From Roseateles_B sp051857535 (GTDB taxonomy: Bacteria > Pseudomonadota > Gammaproteobacteria > Burkholderiales > Burkholderiaceae_C), in contig NZ_JBPZGY010000003.1 in NCBI RefSeq assembly GCF_051857535.1, positions 124,001 through 188,000 of the forward strand: DNA of 64,000 nt, read 5' to 3'. How positions within the stretch are numbered: the stretch's first letter is position 1; every line of letters begins with the position of its first letter. Below the pieces are notes generated by a model. That model saw nothing but the letters and a program-made list of their open reading frames with translations. It had not been told where the DNA came from and searched no databases. Shown here piece by piece: positions 1-9,150 of the stretch. The position numbers and the translations under genes were made by a program.

Positions 1-216
1 CCGGCCCTGCGCGGCCAGGGCCAGGGCCGGTCGCTGGTGCGCCAGGCCCTGCGCGAGTGCGAGCAGCGCTGGCCTGGCGTCGGCCAGGAGCTCAGCGCCC
101 AGGCCCATCTGCAGGATTTCTACGCCAGCCTCGGCTTCCGGGCGGTCACGCCTGTCTACGACGAGGACGGCATCCCCCATATCGACATGTGCCGCGACGC
201 GGCGCCCGTGGAGTGA
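1..216 (+). CDS. elaA: ElaA-family GNAT N-acetyltransferase, C-terminal part
   Basis: The open frame enters from the left edge and ends in TGA, so only the last 71 residues are visible. The sequence QAHLQDFYASLGF followed by a tyrosine and EDGIPHIDM is the characteristic end of the ElaA subgroup of GCN5-related acetyltransferases; the RGQGQGRSL segment is the acetyl-CoA pyrophosphate-binding motif (R/Q-x-x-G-x-G/A). The family is assumed to acetylate an amino group using acetyl-CoA in the cytosol, but its physiological substrate is not known. The stop lies 4 nt before the start of the downstream SDR gene, so the two are probably co-transcribed. Confidence 0.85.
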   Translation, partial: PALRGQGQGRSLVRQALRECEQRWPGVGQELSAQAHLQDFYASLGFRAVTPVYDEDGIPHIDMCRDAAPVE

Positions 217-220
217 CTCG

Positions 221-1117
221 ATGAAGCAGTACCAAGGCCGCACGGCCGTGATCACCGGCGCCGCCTCGGGCTTCGGCCTCGAGGTCGCCCGCCTGGCCGC
301 GCAGCGCGGCATGAACCTCGTGCTCTGCGATGTGCAGGCCGACGCCCTGGCAGGGCTGGAGGCCGAGTTCGCCGGCCACCCCCTGCTGCTGCGTCAGGTG
401 GACGTGGCCAAGGCTGATCAGATGCAGGACCTGGCCGATGCGGTGCAGGCACGCTTCGGAGCGCCTCACTTCGTCTTCAACAACGCCGGCGTGGGCTCGG
501 GCGGCCTGATCTGGGAGAACAGCCTGTCCGACTGGGAATGGGTGCTGGGCGTCAACCTGATGGGCGTGGTCCATGGCGTGCGCCTGTTCACGCCCATGAT
601 GCTGGCCGCGGCCGAGGCGGATCCGTCCTACGAAGGGCATATCGTCAACACCGCCTCCATGGCCGGCATGCTCAATCCGCCGAACATGGGCGTCTACAAC
701 GTCAGCAAGCACGCCGTGGTGAGCCTCAGCGAGACGCTCTATCAAGACCTGACCCTCGTCAGCGATCAGGTGCGCTGCTCGGTGCTGTGCCCGTACTTCG
801 TGCCCACCGGCATCTCGCAGAGCCACCGCAACCGCACGCCTGACCATCCCATGGACAAGCCCAGCCGTAGCCAGTTGGTCTCCCAGGCCATGACGGACAA
901 GGCGGTCAGCGCCGGCAAGGTCACGGCGGCGGATGTGGCCGCCCTGGTCTTCCAGGCCATGGACGAGGACCGTTTCTACATCTTCAGCCACCCGCAGGTG
1001 CTGGGTGGGGTGCGGACGCGCCTGGAAGACGTGCTGCAGCAGCGCAAGCCGACCGATCCCTTCCAGGACAAGCCGGCCCTGCGCGAGCAGCTGGTGGCGG
1101 CGCTGCGCCAGGCTTGA
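221..1117 (+). CDS. SDR family NAD(P)-dependent oxidoreductase
   Basis: A 298-residue short-chain dehydrogenase/reductase. The Rossmann cofactor motif TGAASGFG is at residues 12-19, NNAG at 87-90 and the catalytic YNVSK (Tyr159, Lys163) follows a serine in NTASMAG, so the Ser-Tyr-Lys triad is complete. Asp after the second beta strand (LCDVQ) suggests a preference for NAD(H), which is an inference. The C-terminal 50 residues extend past the core and resemble the 'classical' SDRs with an extra helix. The substrate cannot be told from sequence. It follows elaA by 4 nt. Confidence 0.9.
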   Translation: MKQYQGRTAVITGAASGFGLEVARLAAQRGMNLVLCDVQADALAGLEAEFAGHPLLLRQVDVAKADQMQDLADAVQARFGAPHFVFNNAGVGSGGLIWENSLSDWEWVLGVNLMGVVHGVRLFTPMMLAAAEADPSYEGHIVNTASMAGMLNPPNMGVYNVSKHAVVSLSETLYQDLTLVSDQVRCSVLCPYFVPTGISQSHRNRTPDHPMDKPSRSQLVSQAMTDKAVSAGKVTAADVAALVFQAMDEDRFYIFSHPQVLGGVRTRLEDVLQQRKPTDPFQDKPALREQLVAALRQA

Positions 1118-1183
1118 GGCAGGGCGGGGCCGCGCAGTCGGCCACTTCTGGCACACTGCCGGCCCGCCTGCTGAAGTCCCGCC

Positions 1184-2464
1184 ATGTCCACTCAAGCCCC
1201 CACACCCGCACAAGCCCTGGTCATCGGCGGAGGTCCCGCGGGCCTGATGGCAGCCGAGCGGCTGGCCTTGGCGGGCCTGCGTGTCGACCTCTACGACGCC
1301 ATGCCCACCGTGGGCCGCAAGTTCCTGCTGGCAGGCAAGGGCGGCCTCAACCTGACGCATTCCGAGGGCCGCGAGGCCTTCGAGCAGCGCTTTGCCGAGC
1401 GTGCCGGGGCCGTGCGGCCCTGGCTGGACCGGCTCGACGGACCGGGGCTGCGTCTGTGGGCGGCCGGCCTGGGCATCGAGACCTTCGTCGGCAGCTCGGG
1501 CCGCGTCTTCCCGACCGACATGAAGGCCGCGCCTCTGCTGCGCGCCTGGCTGCAGCGCCTGCGCGCCGCGGGCGTGCGCTTCCACATGCGCCAGCGCTGG
1601 CTGGGCTGGGATGCCGACGGTGCGCTGCGCTTTGCCACGCCCGAGGGCGAACACACGGTGCCCGCGCCTGCCGCCCTGGTGCTGGCGCTGGGCGGTGCCT
1701 CCTGGCCGCAACTGGGCTCCACCGGACAGTGGCAGGGCCTGCTGGGCGAGGCCGGTGCCGAGGTCGCTCCGCTGCGCGCCGCCAACTGCGGCTTCGACCT
1801 GGGCCCGCGCCGCGTCGGCGTGGCCGAGCCGGGCTGGTCGGCCTTCTTCATCGAACGCTGGGCCGGTCAGCCGGTGAAGCCGGTGCGCCTGATCTTCGAG
1901 GGCCGCAGTGGCCGTCGCTTCGAGCGCCAGGGCGAGTTCGTGATCACGGCCAGCGGCATCGAGGGCTCGCTGGTCTATGCGGCCTCGGCCCTGCTGCGCG
2001 AGGAGATCGCCGAGTTCGGCGAGGCCCTGCTGCACCTGGACCTGCTGCCCAACCACGACGAGGCCCAAGTGCTGGCCGAGGTGCGGCGACCGCGCGGCCC
2101 GCGTTCCCTCTCCACGCATCTCAAGAGCCGTCTGGGCATCGAGGGGCTGAAGGCGGCGCTGCTGTACGAGGTGCTGGACAAGGGCGAAGTGCAGGATGCG
2201 CTGCTGCTGGCCCGCACCCTCAAGCGCCTGCCGCTGCACCTGGCTGCCGCGCGGCCCGTGGCCGAGGCCATCAGCACGGCCGGCGGCGTGCGGCTGGAGA
2301 GCCTGGACGAGCACCTGATGCTGCGCCAGCGGCCGGGCCTTTTCTGCGCCGGTGAGATGCTGGACTGGGAGGCCCCCACCGGCGGCTATCTGCTGACGGC
2401 CAGCATGGCCAGCGGCTGGGTGGCGGGCGAGGGCGCGGCGGCCTACCTGGCTCGCCGCGGCTGA
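1184..2464 (+). CDS. HI0933/YhiN-like FAD-dependent flavoprotein (TIGR03862-type)
   Basis: A 426-residue flavoprotein. The N-terminal dinucleotide-binding loop is GGGPAG (residues 15-20), followed by VGRKFLLAGKGGLNLTHSE, the signature of the HI0933/BaiN family. The C-terminal FCAGEMLDWEAPTGGYLL segment is the second FAD-contact motif seen in this family. Its closest named group is the PP_4765-type subfamily (TIGR03862), which has no established reaction; related BaiN proteins reduce unsaturated bile acids. Start chosen at ATG because it places the Rossmann loop within 15 residues; no strong ribosome site is visible. Confidence 0.85.
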   Translation: MSTQAPTPAQALVIGGGPAGLMAAERLALAGLRVDLYDAMPTVGRKFLLAGKGGLNLTHSEGREAFEQRFAERAGAVRPWLDRLDGPGLRLWAAGLGIETFVGSSGRVFPTDMKAAPLLRAWLQRLRAAGVRFHMRQRWLGWDADGALRFATPEGEHTVPAPAALVLALGGASWPQLGSTGQWQGLLGEAGAEVAPLRAANCGFDLGPRRVGVAEPGWSAFFIERWAGQPVKPVRLIFEGRSGRRFERQGEFVITASGIEGSLVYAASALLREEIAEFGEALLHLDLLPNHDEAQVLAEVRRPRGPRSLSTHLKSRLGIEGLKAALLYEVLDKGEVQDALLLARTLKRLPLHLAAARPVAEAISTAGGVRLESLDEHLMLRQRPGLFCAGEMLDWEAPTGGYLLTASMASGWVAGEGAAAYLARRG

Positions 2465-2494
2465 AACGCCCCGAAACGAGCCCGTGCGGGCGCT

Positions 2495-4867
2495 GTGGCA
2501 CACTCGCGCGCTTTCAGCATTTCCCTTCCAGACGTCTTGGACAAGATCCTGCTTCAGATTGCCGCCGAGCTGAATGTTCGCCCGGCCCAGGTCAACGCGG
2601 CCGTGGAACTGCTCGATGGCGGGGCCACCGTGCCCTTCATCGCCCGCTACCGCAAGGAAGTCACCGATGGGCTGGACGACAGCCAGCTGCGCGAGCTGGA
2701 GTCCCGCCTGGGCTATCTGCGCGAGCTGGAGGATCGCCGCGCCGCGGTGCTCAAGAGCATCGAGGAGCAGGGCAAGCTGACGCCCGAGCTGCGCGGTGCC
2801 ATCGAGGCCGCGCCGACCAAGCAGGAGCTGGAAGACCTGTACCTCCCGTACAAGCCCAAGCGCCGCACCAAGGGCATGATCGCCCGCGAGGCGGGCCTGG
2901 AGCCCCTGGCGGACAAGCTCTTTGCTGACCCCTCGCTGGATCCGGCGGCCGAGGCGCAGGCCTTCATCAATGCCGAGGCCGGCTTTGCCGATGCCTATGC
3001 GGTGCTGGACGGCGTGCGGGACCTGCTCTCCGAGCGCTGGGCCGAGGACGCCGTGCTGATCGGCAAGCTGCGCGAGTGGCTGTGGGAGGAGGGCCTGTTC
3101 AAGTCCAAGCTCATGGAAGGCAAGGACGAGAACAACGCCGACGTGGCCAAGTTCCGCGACTACTTCGACTACGCCGAGCCCATCAAGACCGTGCCCTCGC
3201 ACCGCGCACTGGCCGTCTTCCGTGGCCGCACGCAGGAGTTCCTGGACGCCAAGCTGGTGCTCGATGAAGAGATCCTGCCCGGCCAGCCCTCGCTGGCCGA
3301 GGGCCGCATCGCCCGCCACCTGGGCTGGAGCCATGGCAAGCGCCCAGCCGACGAGCTCATCCGCAAGACCGTGGCCTGGACCTGGAAGGTCAAGCTCTCG
3401 ATGAGCCTGGAGCGCGATCTCTTCGCCCGCCTGCGGGAAGAGGCCGAGCGCGTGGCCATCAAGGTCTTCGCCGAGAACCTGCGCGACCTGCTGCTGGCCG
3501 CGCCGGCCGGCAAGCGCGTGGTGATGGGCCTGGATCCGGGCATCCGCACTGGCGTGAAGGTGGCCGTGGTGAGCGACACCGGCCGCGTGCTGGATACCTC
3601 CACCGTCTACCCCCATGAGCCGCGCAAGGATTGGGAAGGTTCCATCCACACCCTGGGCCGTCTGTGCGCGACGCATGGCGTGAACCTGATCGCCATCGGC
3701 AATGGCACCGCCTCGCGCGAGACCGACAAGCTCGCCGCCGATCTCATCAAGCGCATCCAGCAACTGGCCCCGGGCACTCACATCGAGAAGGTCGTGGTGA
3801 GCGAAGCCGGCGCCTCGGTCTACTCGGCCTCGGAGTTCGCCTCCAAGGAGCTGCCGGAGTTGGACGTGAGCCTGCGCGGCGCCGTGTCCATCGCCCGCCG
3901 CCTGCAGGATCCGCTGGCCGAACTGGTGAAGATCGACCCCAAGAGCATCGGCGTGGGCCAGTACCAGCATGACGTCAATCAGAGCGAGCTGGCGCGCACG
4001 CTGGATGCGGTGGTCGAGGACTGCGTGAACTCGGTGGGGGTGGACCTCAACACGGCCTCGGCCCCGCTGCTGTCGCGTGTGTCCGGTCTGTCGGCCACGG
4101 TGGCGGGTTCCATCGTGCGCTGGCGCGATGCCAACGGCGCCTTCCGTAACCGCCAGCAGCTGCTGGACGTCACCGGCCTGGGCCCCAAGACCTTCGAGCA
4201 GGCGGCAGGCTTTCTGCGCATCCGGGATGGCGACAACCCGCTGGACCTCTCTGGCGTGCACCCCGAAACCTACCCGGTGGTGCAGCGCATCCTGGGTCAG
4301 GTCGGCCGCCCCATCACGGAAGTCATGGGCAAGTCCGATGTGATCCGCAGCCTCAGGCCGGAGGCCTTTGCCGACGAGCGCTTCGGCGCCATCACCGTCA
4401 AGGACATCCTGGCCGAGCTGGAGAAACCCGGCCGCGACCCGCGCCCGGACTTCAAGGTGGCGCGCTTCAACGAGGGCGTCGAGGACATCAAGGACCTTGC
4501 CGAGGGCATGATTCTCGAGGGCACGGTCTCCAACGTGGCGCAGTTCGGCGCCTTCGTGGACCTGGGCGTGCACCAGGATGGACTGGTGCATGTGAGCCAG
4601 CTGTCCAACAAGTTCGTCAACGACGCCCGCGAGGTAGTCAAGACGGGCGACATCGTCAAGGTCAAGGTGCTGGAGGTCGACCTGGCCCGCAAGCGCATCT
4701 CCCTGACCATGAAGCTGGACGCCGCCGCGCCGCGCGGGGGCGCCAAGGCGGACAACAGCTTCCGCCCCGCCGCCCGCAATGAGCGGCCGGGCCGTTCCGC
4801 CGCGCCGGCCGCGCCGGCTGGCAATGCCATGGCCGCTGCTTTCGCCAAGCTGCAGGGCAAGCGCTGA
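2495..4867 (+). CDS. tex: Tex-family RNA-binding transcription accessory protein
   Basis: A 790-residue protein collinear with Tex/YhgF. Visible in order: the N-terminal helical domain with VPFIARYRKEVTDGLDD, an RNase H-like YqgF fold starting near residue 343 (MGLDPGIRTG), a helix-hairpin-helix region near 515-575 (LNTASAPLL ... VTGLGPKTFEQAAGFLRI) and a C-terminal S1 RNA-binding domain near 670-740. Tex is a nucleic-acid-binding accessory factor of RNA polymerase. The annotated start is a GTG; a TTG 42 nt downstream would give a protein beginning LDKILLQIAAEL, closer to the usual Tex start, so the first 14 residues are doubtful. The tail after S1 is Ala/Arg-rich and low complexity. Confidence 0.95.
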   Translation: MAHSRAFSISLPDVLDKILLQIAAELNVRPAQVNAAVELLDGGATVPFIARYRKEVTDGLDDSQLRELESRLGYLRELEDRRAAVLKSIEEQGKLTPELRGAIEAAPTKQELEDLYLPYKPKRRTKGMIAREAGLEPLADKLFADPSLDPAAEAQAFINAEAGFADAYAVLDGVRDLLSERWAEDAVLIGKLREWLWEEGLFKSKLMEGKDENNADVAKFRDYFDYAEPIKTVPSHRALAVFRGRTQEFLDAKLVLDEEILPGQPSLAEGRIARHLGWSHGKRPADELIRKTVAWTWKVKLSMSLERDLFARLREEAERVAIKVFAENLRDLLLAAPAGKRVVMGLDPGIRTGVKVAVVSDTGRVLDTSTVYPHEPRKDWEGSIHTLGRLCATHGVNLIAIGNGTASRETDKLAADLIKRIQQLAPGTHIEKVVVSEAGASVYSASEFASKELPELDVSLRGAVSIARRLQDPLAELVKIDPKSIGVGQYQHDVNQSELARTLDAVVEDCVNSVGVDLNTASAPLLSRVSGLSATVAGSIVRWRDANGAFRNRQQLLDVTGLGPKTFEQAAGFLRIRDGDNPLDLSGVHPETYPVVQRILGQVGRPITEVMGKSDVIRSLRPEAFADERFGAITVKDILAELEKPGRDPRPDFKVARFNEGVEDIKDLAEGMILEGTVSNVAQFGAFVDLGVHQDGLVHVSQLSNKFVNDAREVVKTGDIVKVKVLEVDLARKRISLTMKLDAAAPRGGAKADNSFRPAARNERPGRSAAPAAPAGNAMAAAFAKLQGKR

Positions 4868-5002
4868 TTCCGGCATTTCGGCGCCGGCACAGACCAGTGA
4901 CGCCGCTGAAACCGCCGCTGGTCGCAGCGGGGCTGACAGTGTGCGCTGGCGCCGCTATCGTGCGCCCCAGTCCGACGAACAGGACGCCGTCCAGGAGTAT
5001 CC

Positions 5003-7201
5003 GTGCGCCTTCACCCTATTGCCGCTGCTGCGGCGCTTGCTCTAACCTCCCTGAGCGCCCTGCCGGCAATGGCCCAGGAAATGCCGCAAGGGGCAGATCC
5101 CCAGGCACGCCCTCAGCAAGGCAACAAGCTGGAGCGGGTCGAGATCACCGCCCGCCCGCAAAGCGACACCGAGCTGCGCCGCCGCGCCCCTGTGGCCAAG
5201 CAGATCTACGGCCGCGAGGAGATGGACAAGTACGGCGACAGCAACCTCGCCGACGTGCTCAAGCGCCTGCCTGGCGTGGACATGCAGGGCGGCGGGCCCC
5301 GTATGCGCGGCCTGGGCGCGGGCTACACCCTCATCCTGATCAACGGCGATCCGGCGCCTCCCGGCTTCGACTTCACCCAGTTGAACCCAGCCCAGGTCGA
5401 GCGCATCGAGGTCACCAAGGGCCCTACGGCGGACCAGAGCGCGCAGGCGGTGGCCGGCGCCATCAACATCATCCTGAAGGAAGCCCCCAAGGTCACGCAG
5501 AAAGACCTGCGCGTGGGCTTTGGCTACAACGCCGTGCGCCCCACGCCTGGCGCCAATTTCACCTATGGCTCGCGCCAGGGCGGCTTTGCCTACTCGCTGC
5601 CGGTGTCCTTGTTCGAGTGGCGTGGCCAGAACGATGCCCGCAATGCGCGCCACATGCCAGGCGCTGACGGCCTCAGCGCGGACTCGCTGCAGGACAACGA
5701 GCAGGCCTTCTGGGGTCATGGCTTCAACACCGCCCCGCGCATCAACTGGAAGATCTCCGACGAGGAGAACGCCAGCCTCCAGGCCTTCATCCAGAAGGGC
5801 TTCTGGAACAACCGCCAGACCTTTGTCACCGAATCGGCCACGCCCAATGCGGTGCTGGACGACGACGCGCTCAACAAGGGCACGTGGCACAACATCCGCC
5901 TGAACTCTCAGTGGTCGCGCCGCTTCAATGACACCCAGAAGCTGGAGCTCAAGCTCGGTGCCGGCGATTCCGGCGGCACCTTCCGAAGCCAGACCTACCG
6001 CGATCACGCCGAGCGCCGCCTCACCACGGGCTCCAACGAAGATCGCAGCGTGACCCAGGCCGGCAAGTTCGGCCAGCTGATCGGTGATGCCCACAGCCTG
6101 ACCCTGGGCTGGGACCTTGAATGGCGCCGCCGCGACGAGGAACGCACCGTCGCCGAGCTGGGCCGTCCGCAGCTGCCCGACTTTGACGGCCAGCCCTTCG
6201 GCGCGCGCATCCAGCGCCAGGCCTTTTTTGTGCAGGACGAGTGGGAGCTGTCCCCGCAATGGTCCACCTACCTGGGCCTGCGCAATGAACGCATCGTCAC
6301 CGAGAGCCGTGGCCTGGACAGCACCATCCGCAACACCAGCTCGGTGCTGACGCCCCTGTGGCACCTCAACTACAAGCTCGACCCCAAGGGTCGCGACCTG
6401 ATCCGCGCCAGCCTGACGCGCAGTTACAAGGCGCCCGAACTCAATGCCATGCTGGCGCGGCCCGGCATCAGCAGCCTGTTCCCGGATGTCAGCAAGCCCA
6501 ACAGCGAGCTCTCTCCCGACCGCTTGGGCAACCCCCTGCTCAAGCCGGAACTGGCCACGGGTCTGGATCTGGCCTATGAGAAGTACTTCACCGGTGGCGG
6601 CATGCTCAGCATTGGCGTCTTCCATCGCGAGGTGAAGGACCTGATCCGCAACGTGGTCTCGCTGCAGACCGTGAGCTGGGCCGGCGTGCCGCGCTGGATC
6701 TCTCAGCCGGTCAACATCTCCAAGGCCCAGAGCAGCGGCCTGGAGCTGGAGCTCAAGGGCCGCGCAGGCGAGCTCTTCCCCGCGCTGTTTGACGCCAAGC
6801 TGCCCCTGAACCTGCGCAGCGCGCTGAACATCTACCGCTCCAGGGTCGAGGCCGTGGAAGGGCCCAACAACCGTCTGGAAGGCCAGCAACCCTGGTCTGC
6901 CAACCTGGGCTTTGACTACCGCTTCACCAGCCTGCCGCTCAGCACCGGCGCCAGCCTGGCCTACACCCCCGGCTATGCCACGCGGCAGACGGCCAGCCAG
7001 GGCGTGGCGCAATCGCGCAGCCGCTCGCTGGACGTGTTCGCGCAATGGTCCTTCAGCCGCACGACCGCTCTGCGCATTGCGGCCAACAACTTCGTGCCGG
7101 TGGACACCTGGAACAGCACCACGCTTAGCAGTGGCTACGGCAGTCGCAGCGATCGTCAAGGCCGCACCAACTTCAACGTCGGCCTGGAAATGAAGCTCTG
7201 A
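5003..7201 (+). CDS. TonB-dependent outer-membrane receptor
   Basis: A 732-residue receptor starting at GTG behind an AGGAG Shine-Dalgarno at 4993. Residues 1-24 are a signal peptide ending AMA|Q. A plug domain follows (LERVEITA, then the ADVLKRLPGVDM and VERIEVTKGP motifs at about 85-150), then a 22-strand barrel rich in alternating aromatic residues, ending NVGLEMKL with a near-terminal hydrophobic residue. Such receptors import siderophores, haem, cobalamin or other ligands with TonB energy; the ligand is not evident here, and no Fur box or transport genes adjoin it. Confidence 0.9.
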   Translation: MRLHPIAAAAALALTSLSALPAMAQEMPQGADPQARPQQGNKLERVEITARPQSDTELRRRAPVAKQIYGREEMDKYGDSNLADVLKRLPGVDMQGGGPRMRGLGAGYTLILINGDPAPPGFDFTQLNPAQVERIEVTKGPTADQSAQAVAGAINIILKEAPKVTQKDLRVGFGYNAVRPTPGANFTYGSRQGGFAYSLPVSLFEWRGQNDARNARHMPGADGLSADSLQDNEQAFWGHGFNTAPRINWKISDEENASLQAFIQKGFWNNRQTFVTESATPNAVLDDDALNKGTWHNIRLNSQWSRRFNDTQKLELKLGAGDSGGTFRSQTYRDHAERRLTTGSNEDRSVTQAGKFGQLIGDAHSLTLGWDLEWRRRDEERTVAELGRPQLPDFDGQPFGARIQRQAFFVQDEWELSPQWSTYLGLRNERIVTESRGLDSTIRNTSSVLTPLWHLNYKLDPKGRDLIRASLTRSYKAPELNAMLARPGISSLFPDVSKPNSELSPDRLGNPLLKPELATGLDLAYEKYFTGGGMLSIGVFHREVKDLIRNVVSLQTVSWAGVPRWISQPVNISKAQSSGLELELKGRAGELFPALFDAKLPLNLRSALNIYRSRVEAVEGPNNRLEGQQPWSANLGFDYRFTSLPLSTGASLAYTPGYATRQTASQGVAQSRSRSLDVFAQWSFSRTTALRIAANNFVPVDTWNSTTLSSGYGSRSDRQGRTNFNVGLEMKL

Positions 7202-7238
7202 TCCGCTCGGGCTTTCGTCAGCGGTTCTAATCGCGCCC

Positions 7239-8324
7239 ATGACGAAAGCATTGCAGATCTTCGCGGGCCCTCGGGCCCGCGTCCGTTTGGCGCAGCAGGG
7301 GCTGCGGCCTCAGGACGTCCAGGTCATCCCTGCAGCGGCTGGCGGGCCCAAGGGGCTGATCCTCAATCCGCTGGACCAGTACATCTTTGGCGACTGGCTG
7401 TCCGGCAGTCGGCAGGAAGTTCACCTGCTGGGTGCGTCGATCGGCGCCTGGCGCATGAGCACGGCCTGTCTGGCGCATCGCCCTGCTGACGCGGTCCCCG
7501 AGTTCCAGCGCCTGGCCGAGGAATACATCCACCAGCAGTACGAGAGCGAGCCGGGCAAGTCGCCCACGGCGGCAATTGTGTCGCGGGGCTTTGGTCGGAA
7601 GCTGGATGAGGTCTTTGGCGGCCGGGAGGCTCAGGTGCTGAGCCATCCCCGCTGGCGTCTGCACCTCTTCACCTCCCGCGGGCATGGCCTGCTGGCGCGC
7701 GAGCACCGCTGGCGCACGCCAATGGGCTATGCCGCGGCCTTTGCCGCTAATGCCCTGTCACGGCGGGCCATGGGCCGCTGGTTGGAGCGCGTGGTGTTCT
7801 CGGACCTGCGCTCACCCCTGCCCATGGACCTGCGGGACTACCGCAGCCGCCAGGTGGGGCTGAACGCGCGCAATCTGCAGACGGCGCTGCTGGCGAGCTG
7901 CTCCATTCCCTTCTGGCTGCAGGCCGTGCATGACATCGCCGGCGCGCCGGCCGGCGCCTACTGGGATGGCGGCATCACCGACTACCACCTGCACCTCAAT
8001 TACGCCGCCATGGTGGGGGAGGGGGTTGTGCTCTATCCGCATTTCCAGCGCGCGGTCGTGCCGGGCTGGCTGGACAAGGGCCTCAAGCACCGTCACCGTG
8101 CCACCGCCTTCCTGGACAACGTGGTGCTGCTGGCCCCGCACCCGGACTGGGTGCGCACCCTGCCCAACGCCAAGCTGCCCGATCGGGCCGACTTCCAGCG
8201 CTATGGCGATGATGTGGCCGCCCGCGCCGCCGCCTGGCGCCGTGCCATCGACGAAAGCCAGCGCCTCAGGGATGAGTTTGCGGAGGCCTGCAGGCAGGAC
8301 TCGATCCAGGCCTTGCCCCTGTGA
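7239..8324 (+). CDS. Patatin-like phospholipase family protein
   Basis: A 361-residue predicted lipid acyl hydrolase. The nucleophile elbow GASIGAW (G-x-S-x-G, Ser near residue 67) follows an oxyanion-type GGPKG near residue 36, and the catalytic Asp lies in YWDGGITDYH near residue 243 (D-G-G), so the Ser-Asp dyad of patatins is complete. No signal peptide or membrane segment is evident, which suggests a cytosolic enzyme. It stands alone behind the TonB receptor gene. Confidence 0.85.
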   Translation: MTKALQIFAGPRARVRLAQQGLRPQDVQVIPAAAGGPKGLILNPLDQYIFGDWLSGSRQEVHLLGASIGAWRMSTACLAHRPADAVPEFQRLAEEYIHQQYESEPGKSPTAAIVSRGFGRKLDEVFGGREAQVLSHPRWRLHLFTSRGHGLLAREHRWRTPMGYAAAFAANALSRRAMGRWLERVVFSDLRSPLPMDLRDYRSRQVGLNARNLQTALLASCSIPFWLQAVHDIAGAPAGAYWDGGITDYHLHLNYAAMVGEGVVLYPHFQRAVVPGWLDKGLKHRHRATAFLDNVVLLAPHPDWVRTLPNAKLPDRADFQRYGDDVAARAAAWRRAIDESQRLRDEFAEACRQDSIQALPL

Positions 8325-8408
8325 GCGTGTAACAAGTTGCCGCGGCATCAACCAAAAACAGGCCTCGCGCGTTGGGGGGCTGTCCTGACTTCCCTGTGGG
8401 TACTGCCC

Positions 8409-8966
8409 ATGTCTTCCTCCAATCCTCGCTCCTGGACTTTGGCTGCCGCCTTGTCGGTCCTGTCCCTGCTGACACTGGCGGGCTGCGCCCATGAGCGCCG
8501 CCGCGACTGGGACGATGGCCAGGTCCATGGCGACGGCCGGGCCTATGACGGCGGCCGCTATGAGGACAGGCGCTACGAGGACCGTCGCTACACCCCGCCG
8601 CCCGGCCGCTACGGCAGCGATCGCGTGCTGTACGGCACCGTGGCTCGCATCGAGGCCCACGGCCGCGGCGGTGATCGCGGTAGTTCCGGCGCGGGCGCCG
8701 TGGCGGGCGGTGTCATTGGCGGGGTGATCGGGCACGAGATGGGCAATCGCCACGACCGGGGCGTCACGACCGCCATCGGCGCCGTCGTGGGGGCCGTGAT
8801 CGGCAACGAGATTGAGCGCGACGGCAACCGTGGTGGTGGATCCCGCTACCGCGTCTGGGTGCGGCTGGAGCGCGGGGGCGAGCAGGCCTTCGATTTCGAA
8901 CGTCTGGACGGCCTGCGCAGCGGTGACCGTGTGCGCATTGTTGATGGACGGCTGCAGCGCTACTGA
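8409..8966 (+). CDS. Glycine-zipper 2TM-type outer-membrane lipoprotein
   Basis: The preferred start is the ATG at 8409, giving 185 residues with a lipoprotein signal MSSSNPRSWTLAAALSVL ending in lipobox LAGC; an upstream in-frame ATG at 8337 would leave a less typical signal. After the Cys comes an Asp/Arg/Tyr-rich linker with near repeats (YEDRRYEDRRY) and then the glycine-zipper (AGAVAGGVIGGVIG ... IGAVVGAVIGNE), the pattern of SlyB/YcfJ/Rickettsia 17 kDa-type proteins. The C terminus (YRVWVRLERGGEQAFDF ... GDRVRIVDGRL) matches the small beta domain of that family. It probably sits in the outer membrane or periplasm; function unknown. Confidence 0.85.
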   Translation: MSSSNPRSWTLAAALSVLSLLTLAGCAHERRRDWDDGQVHGDGRAYDGGRYEDRRYEDRRYTPPPGRYGSDRVLYGTVARIEAHGRGGDRGSSGAGAVAGGVIGGVIGHEMGNRHDRGVTTAIGAVVGAVIGNEIERDGNRGGGSRYRVWVRLERGGEQAFDFERLDGLRSGDRVRIVDGRLQRY

Positions 8967-8998
8967 GCAGCCGTCGCGGGCTCCGGGCATCTTGGGGC

Positions 8999-9004
8999 TA
9001 CAAT
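8999..9004 (+). promoter_or_regulatory. Possible -10 element of the thrS leader transcript
   Basis: The hexamer TACAAT in the context GGCTACAATCA lies about 40 nt before the thrS leader peptide. No convincing -35 is present at the right spacing. The same GGCTACAATCA occurs ahead of the tRNA-Leu/tig transcript at 63291-63301. This placement would start transcription near 9011. Confidence 0.35.
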
Positions 9005-9042
9005 CAAGCCCTCTTTGACGAACAAGGGCTGAGAAAGGCGAG

Positions 9043-9084
9043 ATGGTTATGACACCGCGAACTACGACCTCCACCGGAGCATAG
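9043..9084 (+). CDS. Threonine-rich leader peptide upstream of thrS (predicted attenuator)
   Basis: A 13-codon ORF reading MVMTPRTTTSTGA then TAG. Five of its 13 residues are Thr (ACA, ACT, ACG, ACC, ACC), three of them consecutive, and an AAAGG ribosome site lies 4-5 nt ahead of the ATG. It is followed by an intrinsic terminator at 9151-9177 and then thrS. This is the layout of ribosome-mediated transcription attenuation by threonyl-tRNA supply. The segment GCCGCG (9088-9093), just after the stop codon, can pair with CGCGGC (9155-9160), the 5' arm of the terminator; a ribosome stalled on the Thr codons leaves it free, one at the stop codon covers it. What is seen is the ORF and the complementarity; regulation is inferred. 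Confidence 0.75.
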   Translation: MVMTPRTTTSTGA

Positions 9085-9150
9085 TCGGCCGCGGCACGTC
9101 TCGTCTTTGGGCATCACCCCATCACCCCGATCCGGTGATGCCTCCCGAAC

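Noticed and set aside
146..4876. A 1576-codon open frame on the minus strand, and other very long antisense frames (27182-30058, 59961-62177, 13849-16134)
   Set aside because: They lie opposite well-identified genes (SDR, Tex, nirS, the RND pump, pheT); high GC removes stop codons on the other strand and the translations are repetitive Ala/Arg/Gly/His sequence with no motif.
9028..9140. TPP-riboswitch-like pieces CTGAGA (9029) and CCGATCCGG
   Set aside because: The required flanking stem and the order and spacing of the conserved blocks are missing, and the gene is thrS; the Thr-codon ORF explains the region better.
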